Source: Archaeoglobus neptunius (GTDB taxonomy: Archaea > Halobacteriota > Archaeoglobi > Archaeoglobales > Archaeoglobaceae). From it: a stretch of 64,000 bases of DNA. The stretch lies in NCBI RefSeq assembly GCF_016757965.1, contig NZ_JAEKIW010000012.1, positions 1 through 64,000 on the forward strand, written 5' to 3'. Positions 27,224-35,769 of the stretch are shown here, in pieces. Numbering within the stretch: the stretch's first letter is position 1; each line of letters opens with the position of its first letter. The notes beneath the pieces are model-generated. The model searched no databases and was not told the origin of the DNA. It saw nothing but the letters and a program-made list of their open reading frames with translations. Made by a program: the position numbers and the translations under genes.

Positions 27224-27630
27224 TGACCACCGCCACCCAGCACCAGCGGTCTGAATATTGCAAACAGGAGTTCAATAGCTATGATTGCCAGTATCACCTT
27301 GTATATTTTTGGAGCAGAAGCTATGGATGCAATAACAGCCAGTAATGGTGCAAACGCCAGAATCGCAACTCCAATTAGACTCAGACAATCGAAATGAAAT
27401 GGGTGATCCAGGAACCATCCATAACCATAGACTGTTATTCCCTTTGCATCCATCCAGAACTCCTCAGATGGCTTGTCCCAGTTGTGAACCATGTGCTGGG
27501 GGTCAACATAAACATTCTCTCCCGTTACCGATAGCAGCCCCGGTATCAGCATGACGATCAGTCCAATGGTTGTTACAAGTTCCAGCACAGACCCGAAGGT
27601 TTTGTTAAGAGGGTCAATCTTCATTTTCAC
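27220..27630 (-). CDS. Small three-helix membrane partner of TSUP B (DUF1634-like)
   Basis: A 136-residue protein with three hydrophobic segments (about 17-35, 75-100 and 106-130) and a glycine/histidine tail (GGGGH). It shares the loop pattern W-x-x-x...EFW-D...GYGWF...LSLIGVAI with the partner of TSUP A at 24927-25379. It begins at an ATG that overlaps the end of TSUP B by 4 bases, again showing translational coupling. Its 3' end overlaps the convergent ClC stop by 4 bases. Function is inferred only from this repeated pairing. Confidence 0.7.
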   Translation of the reverse strand: MKMKIDPLNKTFGSVLELVTTIGLIVMLIPGLLSVTGENVYVDPQHMVHNWDKPSEEFWMDAKGITVYGYGWFLDHPFHFDCLSLIGVAILAFAPLLAVIASIASAPKIYKVILAIIAIELLFAIFRPLVLGGGGH

Positions 27631-28514
27631 CCACCTCCTATGTAACCCAAACCCTGCAAACCCTTCCAGATGTCAACAACGGCAGAGAGCAACATTATGC
27701 ACATCACAAGATACCGGATGATTTTTGGTCTGGCCCTTGCAGCCAGTTTTGCACCCACTCTGGCCCCCAGCGTAATTCCGAGAACCGATGGAACGGCAAT
27801 GACAGATAATATTGCCCCATTTGCAAGATACACCCACACGGCTGCTGCATCATTTATTGCTATGACAAGCATACTGGTCGAGGTGGCAACCTTTATGGGT
27901 GCACCCATAACAAGGTTTAAAGCCGGTACGTTCGCCCATCCTGCTCCCAGACCAAACATACCCGCAATAAAGCCGACAGCAGCAAAAATTGGAATTGCCA
28001 CTGGCATATTTTTGATTTTGTACTCCACATCCTGCCCCAAAGTGGGTTCGTAAAAACTGCCTGAGATTCCAAGTTTTTGCGAGATTTTGTCCTGCTTCTC
28101 CACGATTGGAATTTCGACTCTCTTGGATGTGGCCATTATTCCGAATATGATGAAAAGAACGATTCCGAGGAGTATTGTGATGTAGTCCTTACCTTCCGGA
28201 AATTCGCCGGAAATCCAGAGCCCTGTTATGCTGCCGATTATCGACATCACACACGAGACTGCAACAATCGGTGCTGCAATTCTGAGGTTTGCCAGTCCCC
28301 TTTTTATAAGCTGTGGCGTGGATGACAGTGAGCTGGTCAGAGCCATTACCAGACCGACTCCACGGATGAAATCGATATCGAAGGGGAAAAAAGCTGTGGC
28401 GATTGGTACAAACAGAACGCCCCCTCCAACGCCGGATAGCGGCGAGATTACGCCAATTACAAATGTAAAAACAAATAATGCAACTGGCCAAATCCACCAA
28501 ACATCCACGTACAT
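27627..28514 (-). CDS. TSUP (TauE/SafE) family anion transporter B
   Basis: A 295-residue TauE/SafE-family membrane protein. The first-half motif is GVGGGVLFVPIATAFFPFDIDFIRGVGLVMALTSS and the second is GFIAGMFGLGAGWANVPALNLVMGAPIKVATSTS, very similar to TSUP A. A related sequence in the central loop (VEYKIKNMPVAIPIFAAVGF versus VVDYRVTRAPLAILAFCAVGF) supports common descent of the two. A minus-strand TATA (TTATAAGT, 28535-28542) lies 24 bases before ATG 28514, so it has its own leaderless promoter, unlike TSUP A, which has a leader. It is followed by its small partner gene. Confidence 0.9.
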   Translation of the reverse strand: MYVDVWWIWPVALFVFTFVIGVISPLSGVGGGVLFVPIATAFFPFDIDFIRGVGLVMALTSSLSSTPQLIKRGLANLRIAAPIVAVSCVMSIIGSITGLWISGEFPEGKDYITILLGIVLFIIFGIMATSKRVEIPIVEKQDKISQKLGISGSFYEPTLGQDVEYKIKNMPVAIPIFAAVGFIAGMFGLGAGWANVPALNLVMGAPIKVATSTSMLVIAINDAAAVWVYLANGAILSVIAVPSVLGITLGARVGAKLAARARPKIIRYLVMCIMLLSAVVDIWKGLQGLGYIGGG

Positions 28515-28599
28515 AACAACGGCTTTTTTGAAACACTTATAACTTTTACTAAAAATTTCTTAATGATTCAAAATTATATGTTGTTTTCTCAAATTTTAA

Positions 28600-28611
28600 T
28601 AAACTGTATTA
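28600..28611. repeat. 12-bp repeat TAAACTGTATTA, copy 1 (end of RHH gene)
   Basis: This 12-mer recurs in inverted orientation at 29182-29193, so the pair brackets the RHH regulator gene. This copy overlaps the RHH stop codon (28609-28611) and lies upstream of the TSUP B promoter. It may be a binding site or a chance AT-rich match. Confidence 0.4.
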
Positions 28612-29145
28612 AGGTTCGGTAACTATCAGTTTTCTTATTCCTTCGATTATATCCACTCTGATTCCGAGTTCCTCACATATCCCGAGTATAAATTCCTTCA
28701 AAAACCTCTGCTCCGGTCTGGTAGCGAGAATGAGTGTGTGAATCTTTCCCTCTGACTTTACATTGTACAGTCTTTTTGCTGCCAGGTGCTCTAGCACGTC
28801 TTTCAGCTCTACAACACCTCTGACTTTAAACTCTGCACCGTATTCACGTCCTATCTGCCTTATCTCCTCCCAGAAGCTTTCAGATGCACATTTGTTCAGC
28901 TCTGCCAGTATCATTATCCACGTTTCTGTGTCCAGGATGATATTCTCTCCTCCGCTTATAAAGTTGCAGTAAACCTCAACGTCCTTCAAAGTCAGTCCAG
29001 ATGAGCTGAGTGCAAAGTATAACTCCAGCGCTTCTCTCAATACCTCTGAAACTGGCTTATCTTCTTTTTTTGATGTTTCTTTGAGTTTTCTGAAAAGTTC
29101 AGTGTTCACGGCCGCTGATATTCTCTTCTTTTTTCTTGTCATCAT
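28609..29145 (-). CDS. Ribbon-helix-helix regulator with an unknown C-terminal domain
   Basis: A 178-residue protein. Residues about 5-48 (KRISAAVNTELFRKLKETSKKEDKPVSEVLREALELYF) are a CopG/MetJ-type RHH DNA-binding domain. The remaining ~125 residues form an alpha/beta domain (for example ENIILDTETWIMILAELNK and KIHTLILATRPEQRFLKEFILGICEELGIRVDIIEG) that I do not recognise and that may bind a ligand or dimerise. It lies between the universal stress protein and TSUP B on the same strand and is the obvious candidate regulator of the transport island. Inverted 12-bp repeats sit at both ends of the gene. Confidence 0.75.
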   Translation of the reverse strand: MMTRKKKRISAAVNTELFRKLKETSKKEDKPVSEVLREALELYFALSSSGLTLKDVEVYCNFISGGENIILDTETWIMILAELNKCASESFWEEIRQIGREYGAEFKVRGVVELKDVLEHLAAKRLYNVKSEGKIHTLILATRPEQRFLKEFILGICEELGIRVDIIEGIRKLIVTEP

Positions 29146-29181
29146 CTTAAGAAAATGTATGATAATGTTAATAAAACTTAC

Positions 29182-29193
29182 TAATACAGTTTA
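29182..29193. repeat. 12-bp repeat TAAACTGTATTA, copy 2 (upstream of RHH gene, minus orientation)
   Basis: The plus strand reads TAATACAGTTTA, the exact reverse complement of 28600-28611. It lies 3 bases after the stress-protein stop and about 37 bases before the RHH start, where an autoregulatory site would be expected. Confidence 0.4.
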
Positions 29194-29195
29194 AC

Positions 29196-29705
29196 TCAGC
29201 CCAAAGCGCATTTTGTACATTTTAACTCCTCCTTATTCTCCCATCCACTGTACGTCGACTTGCACACCAGAACAGGAGTCTTCGTCTGGAATATTACATC
29301 TTTGTGGGCATCTCCACGAAGCACCCTTTTTATGAAGCCTTCTCTCTCCATTCCAAAAATAATGATGTCTGGTTCCGTAATCTTCTCGAGATTTAAAATC
29401 TCCTCAGTAACACTTCCAAAAATTATTTTCACCTGTGTTACGTTAAATCCAGCCTCCTCAAGTCTGTCTATGTAAAAATCAACGAATTTAGATGCTTTAA
29501 TTCTTAGATCAGTGTATATCTTCATTTCTTTTCTTTGCGAGAGAACAGGAAAAGTTCCGGCATCTGAGCAGAAAATCATTAAAACATCAGCCCTAAATCC
29601 AGCTTTTCCCAAAAAAACGAGCTTCTCAACAGCGGTTCTGCCACATTCTGAGTCGTCAATTACGAGAATAACCTTTCCCTTTTCCCGAAAGTCCTTGGAT
29701 ATCAT
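29196..29705 (-). CDS. Universal stress protein (UspA-like)
   Basis: A 169-residue single-domain Usp protein. The N-terminal strand VILVIDDSECGRTAVEKLVFLG supplies the nucleotide-side aspartate. PDIIIFGMEREGFIKRVLRGDAHKDVIFQTKTPVLVCK corresponds to the family's G-x2-G-x9-G-S/T-x-P loop, but the glycine pattern is degenerate (GMEREGF...RGDAHKDV). ATP binding is therefore uncertain. The tail ends in a C-T-K-C-A-L-G motif. It is the first gene of the minus-strand run Usp-RHH-TSUP B-partner. Usp proteins are commonly associated with ClC and other anion transporters. Confidence 0.78.
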   Translation of the reverse strand: MISKDFREKGKVILVIDDSECGRTAVEKLVFLGKAGFRADVLMIFCSDAGTFPVLSQRKEMKIYTDLRIKASKFVDFYIDRLEEAGFNVTQVKIIFGSVTEEILNLEKITEPDIIIFGMEREGFIKRVLRGDAHKDVIFQTKTPVLVCKSTYSGWENKEELKCTKCALG

Positions 29706-29758
29706 AAGACCCGCTACCCCGGTTCAGTACTCAGATAGTGGATTATTACCTTAGAATC

Positions 29759-29768
29759 TTTATATAAG
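29759..29768 (+). promoter_or_regulatory. TATA box of the 29786 gene
   Basis: TTTATATAAG is a near-consensus archaeal TATA centred about 23 bases before the ATG at 29786. This supports a leaderless start there rather than the internal ATGs at 29801 or 29852. Confidence 0.5.
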
Positions 29769-29785
29769 TTGCTGTTTAAAAATAA

Positions 29786-30196
29786 ATGATTAAATGTGAC
29801 ATGCTGATAGCGGATGTCAGATTTAAATACCGTATTGCAGAGAGTGCCGGGATGAAAAAGGTGGAGCTGTACACGTATGAAGATGCGAACAGGGACGTTG
29901 AGGAGGGACTGACAGAGGGCGAAGCGGCTGTAAAGAAATGGGAATACATAGTTTTAGCTTTAAGGGAAATAGAAGAGGTTGCGTTGCAGATGACCCCACT
30001 TTGCGAACGTTACATAGATTTTGATTGCGATGGATGTCCGCTTGTAAAATTTGATCTGCCGTGTACCGAGGCAATGTCGACATACAGCATTTTCTGCACC
30101 GATCTTAAAAAGCTTCGCATGGTGGCCGAGAACATGCTTTCAATGATCATAGCGGCCCAGAAAAGTGAAGAGAGGAGAAACAGCTTTTTTGTATGA
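29786..30196 (+). CDS. Unknown protein coupled to a radical SAM gene
   Basis: A 136-residue soluble, mostly helical protein. Near its C-terminal half is a cysteine pattern ([13 protein letters not shown], then [14 protein letters not shown]) that could bind a metal. I do not recognise the family. The start ATG is 23 bases after a strong TATA box. Its TGA overlaps the ATG of the radical SAM gene at 30193 (ATGA), so the two proteins are made together and may act together. Confidence 0.65.
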   Translation: MIKCDMLIADVRFKYRIAESAGMKKVELYTYEDANRDVEEGLTEGEAAVKKWEYIVLALREIEEVALQMTPLCERYIDFDCDGCPLVKFDLPCTEAMSTYSIFCTDLKKLRMVAENMLSMIIAAQKSEERRNSFFV

Positions 30197-31137
30197 AATG
30201 TTTGCTCTGTGATAGAAAAACCCCGTCAAGGTTTCTCCCACTCTGTCCCGCCTGTTCAAAAAAGGAGGAGGCAAGAGAATTTGCCCGGAGGCTGCATCCT
30301 CCCGTTTCAGGCAGGAGGGTTGAGAAATGCAAGCTATGCAGCAACGAGTGTTCGGGTGTTGCCCTTTGCGGGAAGCCAGAGTACGGAAAGATCAGCTATT
30401 ATGAAGATCCTCTCCCCACAAATTGCTGCAATGCATGGTTCTGCAATGGAAGCAGGTTGTCAGGTACTAATCTGGCTGTTTTTTACTACGGATGTAATTT
30501 TGATTGTCTGTTCTGCCAGAACTGGACTCACAAATTCATCGAAGAGGCGGAAAGGGTTGAAATCGATGAACTTTTGAGGGTGGTGGAGAATGACAGAGTA
30601 AAATGCATCTGTCACTTTGGCGGTTCACCCGAACCGCAACTACCCTTTGCGATAAGGTTCAGCAGAAAAGCTCTCGAAGCTCGGGAAGACCTGATGATCT
30701 GCTGGGAGTGGAACGGTGCTGGAAACGCCATTCTGGCGATGAAAGCGGCAGAGCTCAGCTACAGGTCTAATGGAACCGTTAAGTTTGATCTCAAGGCGTG
30801 GAATCCGAACCTGCACCTTCTTTTAACCGGCAGGGATAACGAACGGGTCAGGAGAAACTTCGAGAGGATTGCGGAGAGATTTCCCGACATAGTTTCGGCC
30901 ACAACGCTGTTAGTACCTTACTACATTGATGAAAATGAAGTGGCTGAGATTGCAAGGTTCATAGCGGACCTGGATGAGAACATCCCGTACAGTCTTCTGG
31001 TATTCCATCCCGATTACAAATTGAGCGATTTACCCATCACACCTTTGGAGCAGGTTAAAAAGTGTTACAATGCGGCCAGAGCACATCTCAATAATGTGAA
31101 TATTGGAAACCTGAATTTACTTGGTCATTCTTTTTAG
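30193..31137 (+). CDS. Radical SAM protein (PflA-like)
   Basis: A 314-residue enzyme. The SAM/4Fe-4S motif is [13 protein letters not shown] (C-x3-C-x2-C, about residues 99-106). Ahead of it are two small cysteine pairs (CLLC...CPAC and CKLC...CSGVALCG) that look like zinc ribbons. The rest follows the pyruvate-formate-lyase-activating-enzyme-like pattern ([37 protein letters not shown]). The substrate is unknown. It is translationally coupled to the unknown 136-residue protein upstream, which could be a partner or substrate. The 3' end overlaps hemD by 21 bases. Confidence 0.83.
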   Translation: MKCLLCDRKTPSRFLPLCPACSKKEEAREFARRLHPPVSGRRVEKCKLCSNECSGVALCGKPEYGKISYYEDPLPTNCCNAWFCNGSRLSGTNLAVFYYGCNFDCLFCQNWTHKFIEEAERVEIDELLRVVENDRVKCICHFGGSPEPQLPFAIRFSRKALEAREDLMICWEWNGAGNAILAMKAAELSYRSNGTVKFDLKAWNPNLHLLLTGRDNERVRRNFERIAERFPDIVSATTLLVPYYIDENEVAEIARFIADLDENIPYSLLVFHPDYKLSDLPITPLEQVKKCYNAARAHLNNVNIGNLNLLGHSF

Positions 31138-31797
31138 CAGGCTGATAACACCGTCAAATGTATATTCTTCGGGCAGGAGAGGTTTCAGACCGTATTCTTC
31201 AAGCACTCTTGCTGTGGGGGGGCCAATGGCGATGACGATCAGCTCTTTCAGTTTTTCTATACACTCCCCATCGCACAGTTCAAGAAAGCTTCTGGCTATC
31301 ATACTGCTTGAAAACACTATTGCATCGTAAAATCCATCCCTCACCCTCTCGATTTCTCTCCTCTGCTTTTCTCCGTGCAGCTTCTCGATTCGATAGACGA
31401 CAATATCGGAGAAATCACAGATTTCATCAAGCTTATTGAGTATTTCACTTCCGGCATTGCTCCTTAAAGCGATTACCCTCTTGTCTCTCAGTATTTCTGA
31501 GTACTCCCTGAACAGTGTTTCAGAGTCAAATTTTGATGGAACCATTACGTCATAGTCTTTCAGAACCTCAGCAGTCTTTTTACCTATTGCAATAACCTTC
31601 CTGAGATTGGCTTTTCTGCTTACCAGTACCTTCGCAGCGTTCTGGCTTGTAACGATTGCAAAGTCGTGCTCCGGGATATCAAAATTTGTGTAGGTCAGTT
31701 TTACAAAAGGACAGCCGTAAGCATCAAAACCTGCATCTCTGAGCTTTTTAATCGTTTCTTCAAGTACCTCGGATGGTCTCAGAATCAGTACTCTCAT
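31117..31797 (-). CDS. hemD: Uroporphyrinogen-III synthase
   Basis: A 226-residue HemD-family protein with two Rossmann-like halves (MRVLILRPSEVLEETIKKLRDAGFDAYGCPFVKL opening; DAIVFSSSMIARSFLELC and VIAIGPPTARVLEEYGLKPLLP near the end). It cyclises hydroxymethylbilane to uroporphyrinogen III, the common precursor of siroheme, heme, F430 and B12. The gene follows the nitrilase-type gene with a 4-base overlap. The only other tetrapyrrole gene in the window is ahbC (60099), consistent with the siroheme-dependent heme route. HemD is poorly conserved, but the fold signatures are clear. Confidence 0.88.
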   Translation of the reverse strand: MRVLILRPSEVLEETIKKLRDAGFDAYGCPFVKLTYTNFDIPEHDFAIVTSQNAAKVLVSRKANLRKVIAIGKKTAEVLKDYDVMVPSKFDSETLFREYSEILRDKRVIALRSNAGSEILNKLDEICDFSDIVVYRIEKLHGEKQRREIERVRDGFYDAIVFSSSMIARSFLELCDGECIEKLKELIVIAIGPPTARVLEEYGLKPLLPEEYTFDGVISLLKRMTK

Positions 31798-32567
31798 AGA
31801 ATATCAGTTCTGAGGTCGTTAAGAAATGGATACTTTTTCCTTACCTCATAAATCTCAGGGAGTCTGATATCACTCATCATAACTTCCTGGTAATCTCCCC
31901 CCTCTATCAAAATCGTTCCCAGTGGATCGATTAGCATTGAATGGCCACCGTAGTTCAGGTCTCCCTCAACGCAGTTTACTCCGGCAACAAAAATCTGATA
32001 GTCTATCGCCCTTGCCTGAAGCAAAACCTTCCAGTGTTCGATTCTTTCTTTGGGAAACTCAGCAGGAACAGCAATGAGCTCCGCCCCCATTTTTACAAGC
32101 TTTCTGAATAGTTCGGGAAATCGGAGCTCGTAACATATGAGCAAGCCTATCTTTCCAAGTGGAGTTTCAAAGACCTCCAGCCTGTTGCCCGGTTTAAAGT
32201 ACTTTTTCTCCGATGTGAGGGGAAACATGTGGGTCTTTCTGTATTTTCCTATTATCTCTCCCTTGTGAATTATAACTGCAGAGTTGTAAAGGTACTCACC
32301 TTCTTTCTCCGCCACACCGGCAATGATCACTATGTCCCGGGTGGATGAGAGCTTTAGTAGAAGCTCAAGCTCCTCTTCCAGCGGTTCAACGTTTTTGTAG
32401 TTATGGGGGTAGAAGCCGGTGTTGAACACCTCCGGCAAAATGACCAGATCGGCCCTCACCTGCAGAGCTCTCTTAATCAAACTCAGCCCCTTCATTATGT
32501 TAACTTCTCTATCGGGCAGAATCCTCTGCTGAGCAAGCGCAACTCGAATTCTCTCAGAGGTAGTCAA
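31794..32567 (-). CDS. Carbon-nitrogen hydrolase (nitrilase superfamily)
   Basis: A 257-residue amidase of the nitrilase fold. The triad is visible as E in VILPEVFNTGFYP, K in GKYRKTHMFPLTSEKKYFKPG and C in IGLLICYELRFPELFR. It resembles omega-amidase/deaminated-glutathione-amidase-type proteins; substrate unknown. The start is a TTG at 32567, 5 bases after a GGGTGA ribosome site, inside the end of the winged-helix gene (14-base overlap). The order wHTH-amidase-hemD is probably one operon. Confidence 0.88.
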   Translation of the reverse strand: MTTSERIRVALAQQRILPDREVNIMKGLSLIKRALQVRADLVILPEVFNTGFYPHNYKNVEPLEEELELLLKLSSTRDIVIIAGVAEKEGEYLYNSAVIIHKGEIIGKYRKTHMFPLTSEKKYFKPGNRLEVFETPLGKIGLLICYELRFPELFRKLVKMGAELIAVPAEFPKERIEHWKVLLQARAIDYQIFVAGVNCVEGDLNYGGHSMLIDPLGTILIEGGDYQEVMMSDIRLPEIYEVRKKYPFLNDLRTDIL

Positions 32568-32823
32568 CTATCTCACCCTCCTTTGTTATCCTCCACCCCT
32601 CATCGGTTTTTTCTATGCAGAATCCCCATTCAAGAATTTGAATATGATATTCGAGCTCTTTTCTGGATATTTTTAGTTCCTCCATAATCTCATCCTCAGA
32701 TTTCCCATGTGCAATCAGCTTAAGTATGTTTTTCCTCACAGGATTTGAAACTGCCTTGTGGTACCTCTCGTGATAGATTCTGCTTTTCTCAATACTGTCG
32801 CTGAATTCACTCCATTTTGCCAT
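32554..32823 (-). CDS. Small winged-helix (ArsR-like) DNA-binding protein
   Basis: An 89-residue protein with a winged helix-turn-helix (HKAVSNPVRKNILKLIAHGKSEDEIMEELKISRKELEYHIQILEWGFCIEKTDEGWRITKEG). The pattern NPVRKNIL and KELEYHI is typical of ArsR-related archaeal regulators. No metal-binding cysteine cluster is present. First gene of the run wHTH-amidase-hemD; it may regulate this operon or the divergent purP across 84 bases. Confidence 0.78.
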   Translation of the reverse strand: MAKWSEFSDSIEKSRIYHERYHKAVSNPVRKNILKLIAHGKSEDEIMEELKISRKELEYHIQILEWGFCIEKTDEGWRITKEGEIVDYL

Positions 32824-32907
32824 TGCCAGAATATTGAAATTTTTGATTTTTAACTTTTTTCCGGGCTTTTCCGATTTTTATTTATATTCAGCAGGTGGTT
32901 GGAAAAT

Positions 32908-33978
32908 ATGAGAGATGAACTGCTGAGGGTGCTTGAGAGTTACGACACTCAAAACATTCATATCGGAACGATCGGCAGTCATTCGGCCTTGAATATTCTG
33001 AAAGGTGCCAAGGATGAGGGTTTTGGAACGGTTTGCATCTGCAGAGAAAGGGAGAGGAAAGTTTATGAGAGCTTCGGTGTTGCTGACAGGTTTATCATTG
33101 TAAAAGATTACAGAGATCTGCTGGAGGAAAGAATACAGGGCAAGCTGAGGGAAATGAACACAATTTTGATCCCTCACGGGTCATTCAATGCATATATAGG
33201 CAAGTTCAACGAGCTGCTCGTTCCAATTTTTGGGAACAGAGAGCTTATGGTGTGGGAGACTGATAGAGAGAAACAGAGGGAGTGGCTGATTAGGGCCGGG
33301 GTAAAAATGCCGAAAAAATACTCGGTTCCCGAGGAAATTGAAGGTCTGGCCATAGTGAAGTTCCCAGGGGCAAAAGGGGGGAAGGGATACTTCATCGTTT
33401 CAGATGCTGAAGAATTTTACAGAATATCCGAAAGAATGGTGAAAACCGGGTTGATAACTAGAGAGGACGTTATGAAAGCCGAGATTCAGGAGTACATTCT
33501 CGGAACGAACATATACTTTTCCTTCTTCTACTCACCGGTCTATGGAAGAATCGAACTTATAGCCGTTGACAGGCGATATGAGTCAACAGCCGATGCTCTT
33601 GGAAAGGTTCCGGCGAAGGAGCAGATAAAAGGGGAAATTGATCCCACATACACCGTGATTGGAAATTTCCCGGTCGTCTTGAGAGAGAGTCTTCTTGTTC
33701 AGGCCTTTGAAGCAGCCGAGAACGTCGTTAAAGTCTCAAAGGAAATAGCATATCCCGGGATGGTTGGGGCTTTCTGCATAGAGTCAATTTTCGATGAAAA
33801 TGCGCAGATGTATGTGTTCGAAATTTCAGCAAGAATTGTGGCCGGGACGAATGTCGGAATACCCTCATCTCCATATTCTTACATACTTTTCGGGGAGAAC
33901 ATGTACATGGGCAGGAGGATTGCGAGAGAGCTGAAACTGGCAGTCGAGAAGGATATGCTTGGAGAACTGATCTACTGA
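32908..33978 (+). CDS. purP: Formate-dependent AICAR ligase (FAICAR synthetase)
   Basis: The archaeal ATP-grasp enzyme that makes FAICAR from AICAR, formate and ATP in purine synthesis, replacing the folate-dependent PurH domain. The 356-residue protein has the family N-terminus (IHIGTIGSHSALNILKGAKDEGFGTVCICR). The ATP-grasp core includes VKFPGAKGGKGYFIV, and EISARIVAGTN carries metal ligands. ATG at 32908 is preferred over the TTG at 32899. Together with guaAA it reflects de novo purine synthesis. Confidence 0.93.
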   Translation: MRDELLRVLESYDTQNIHIGTIGSHSALNILKGAKDEGFGTVCICRERERKVYESFGVADRFIIVKDYRDLLEERIQGKLREMNTILIPHGSFNAYIGKFNELLVPIFGNRELMVWETDREKQREWLIRAGVKMPKKYSVPEEIEGLAIVKFPGAKGGKGYFIVSDAEEFYRISERMVKTGLITREDVMKAEIQEYILGTNIYFSFFYSPVYGRIELIAVDRRYESTADALGKVPAKEQIKGEIDPTYTVIGNFPVVLRESLLVQAFEAAENVVKVSKEIAYPGMVGAFCIESIFDENAQMYVFEISARIVAGTNVGIPSSPYSYILFGENMYMGRRIARELKLAVEKDMLGELIY

Positions 33979-34014
33979 CAAAAAATATAACTGATAGCAA
34001 GGTAATAAATAAAC

Positions 34015-34764
34015 ATGGAGGAGATTAAAAAAGCAGCAGAAATCATAGCGAAATCAAAGCATGTGGTTGTTTTCACAGGTGCGGGTATTTCGGCTGAGAG
34101 TGGTATTCCGACATTCAGAGGGGAAGATGGGCTGTGGAGAAGGTACGATCCAGAAGAAGTAGCTTCAATACAGGGATTCAAGCGAAATCCAAAGGCATTC
34201 TGGGAGTTTTCGATGGAAATGAAGGACAAGCTTTTCGCCGACCCGAACCCTGCCCACTACGCAATAGCTGAGCTGGAAAGAATGGGAATTGTGAAGGCGG
34301 TAATCACTCAGAACATAGACATGTTGCATCAGAAATCCGGAAGTAGAAGAGTTCTTGAGCTTCACGGGAGCATGGAAAAGCTTGACTGTCTTGATTGCCA
34401 CGAAACATACGACTGGGACGATTTTGCGGAGGACTTTAACAGGGGAGAGATACCCCGCTGCAGGAAATGTGGAAGCTGGTATATAAAGCCAAGAGTCGTG
34501 CTTTTTGGCGAGCCTCTGCCCCAGAGGGTGCTGTTTGAGGCAATGGAGGAGTCCAAAAAGTGTGATGCCTTTATCGTCGTAGGTTCGAGCCTTGTGGTTT
34601 ACCCCGCAGCGGAACTTCCCTACATGGCGAAAAGTTCGGGAGCAAAGATGATTATAATAAATGCTGAGCCGACGGTAGCCGACTCGATTTTTGATGTCAG
34701 AATCATCGGGAAGGCTGGGGAGATCCTGCCCAGAATCGTGGATGAAGTCAAAAAGATGCGCTAA
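34015..34764 (+). CDS. Sir2-family NAD-dependent protein deacylase
   Basis: A 249-residue sirtuin. Motifs in order: NAD loop FTGAGISAESGIPTFRG (about 21-37), TQNIDMLHQKSGS, catalytic histidine in ELHGSMEKLDC, two zinc cysteine pairs (CLDC and CRKC), and PRVVLFGEPLP with VVGSSLVVYPAAELP. It removes acetyl or other acyl groups from lysines, for example on Alba or acyl-CoA synthetases. A related Archaeoglobus enzyme (Sir2-Af) is well characterised; this one has the same architecture. Stand-alone gene with an ATG at 34015. Confidence 0.95.
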   Translation: MEEIKKAAEIIAKSKHVVVFTGAGISAESGIPTFRGEDGLWRRYDPEEVASIQGFKRNPKAFWEFSMEMKDKLFADPNPAHYAIAELERMGIVKAVITQNIDMLHQKSGSRRVLELHGSMEKLDCLDCHETYDWDDFAEDFNRGEIPRCRKCGSWYIKPRVVLFGEPLPQRVLFEAMEESKKCDAFIVVGSSLVVYPAAELPYMAKSSGAKMIIINAEPTVADSIFDVRIIGKAGEILPRIVDEVKKMR

Positions 34765-34865
34765 AATCATTTAATTTTTCCAGCAGAACGCCATGACTTG
34801 GAAAATTATAAATATCCTTCACGGCCATTAACTAATATTTAAATTTAAAATTGGAGGTGATGCAA

Positions 34866-35765
34866 ATGGTTGAGCTTGATCTGACCCAGATCCAGAAGGA
34901 CATACTGTATGCGTTGATAACTCTCTACAAGAAAAAGGCCGGCGGGTCGGTTAAAGGTGAGGAGATTGCAGAGCTGATTAACAGAAATCCTGGAACGGTA
35001 AGAAACCAGATGCAGGCTTTGAGAGCTTTGGGGCTTGTAGAGGGTGTTCCCGGTCCAAAGGGAGGATACAGACCAACATCAAAGGCCTACGAACTCCTGT
35101 CAGTCACGAGGCCTGAAGAATCTGTAAAGGTTAATGTGGTTGTAAATGGAAACGAAATGGAGGAAATCTCTGCCGAGGAGATATCTCTGCCATCGATTTC
35201 AAATCCAAACGTGTGTCAGGCAAGAATCAGACTTATCGGGGATATCAAGAAAATTAACCCCGGAGACAGCGTTGTAGTAGGCCCAACACCTGTGAACGAG
35301 ATGATGGTCTACGGAAAGGTTGTTGGAAGGGATGACACCGAAAACACAATTGTGATAGACATTGAGAAAATTGTTGCCCTTCCCAAAGATACTGTTGGGG
35401 AGCACATGTCCTCTCCGATAATAGCCGTTGACGCTGAAGAAAAGGCAATCACAGCAGCAAAAATTCTGGCTGAAAACGGAATTTACTGCACCCCTGTAAA
35501 AAAGGATGGCAAGTTTGTTGGTATCTTCACCCTCGATCATGTCGCCAAGGCAGTTGCCGAGAACAAGCTTGAAGCGAAGGTTGAGGAGGTAATGAGGCCG
35601 AAGCTCGTCATGGTTGAGAAGGACACAAAGATCAGAGAGGCAATCAGGCTGATGAGGGATGAGAAGGTCAGGATTCTTCTTGTTACAGACAAGGGAGAGC
35701 CAATCGGAGTCATAACTGATCAGAAGATCCTTACGAGACTTGCTCCAGAGCAGATAACTTCTTAA
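34866..35765 (+). CDS. Helix-turn-helix regulator with CBS-domain pair
   Basis: A 299-residue cytosolic protein. The N-terminal winged helix (KDILYALITLYKKKAGGSVKGEEIAELINRNPGTVRNQMQALRALGLVEGVPGPKGGYRPT) is followed by a beta-rich linker domain. Two CBS motifs then close the protein (VGEHMSSPIIAVDAEEKAITAAKIL and VEEVMRPKLVMVEKDTKIREAIRLMRDEKVRILLV). CBS pairs bind adenine nucleotides or SAM, so this is probably an energy- or metabolite-sensing transcription factor common in Euryarchaeota. The start ATG at 34866 is 5 bases after an excellent GGAGGTGAT site. The targets are unknown. Confidence 0.85.
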   Translation: MVELDLTQIQKDILYALITLYKKKAGGSVKGEEIAELINRNPGTVRNQMQALRALGLVEGVPGPKGGYRPTSKAYELLSVTRPEESVKVNVVVNGNEMEEISAEEISLPSISNPNVCQARIRLIGDIKKINPGDSVVVGPTPVNEMMVYGKVVGRDDTENTIVIDIEKIVALPKDTVGEHMSSPIIAVDAEEKAITAAKILAENGIYCTPVKKDGKFVGIFTLDHVAKAVAENKLEAKVEEVMRPKLVMVEKDTKIREAIRLMRDEKVRILLVTDKGEPIGVITDQKILTRLAPEQITS

Positions 35766-35769
35766 ATTT

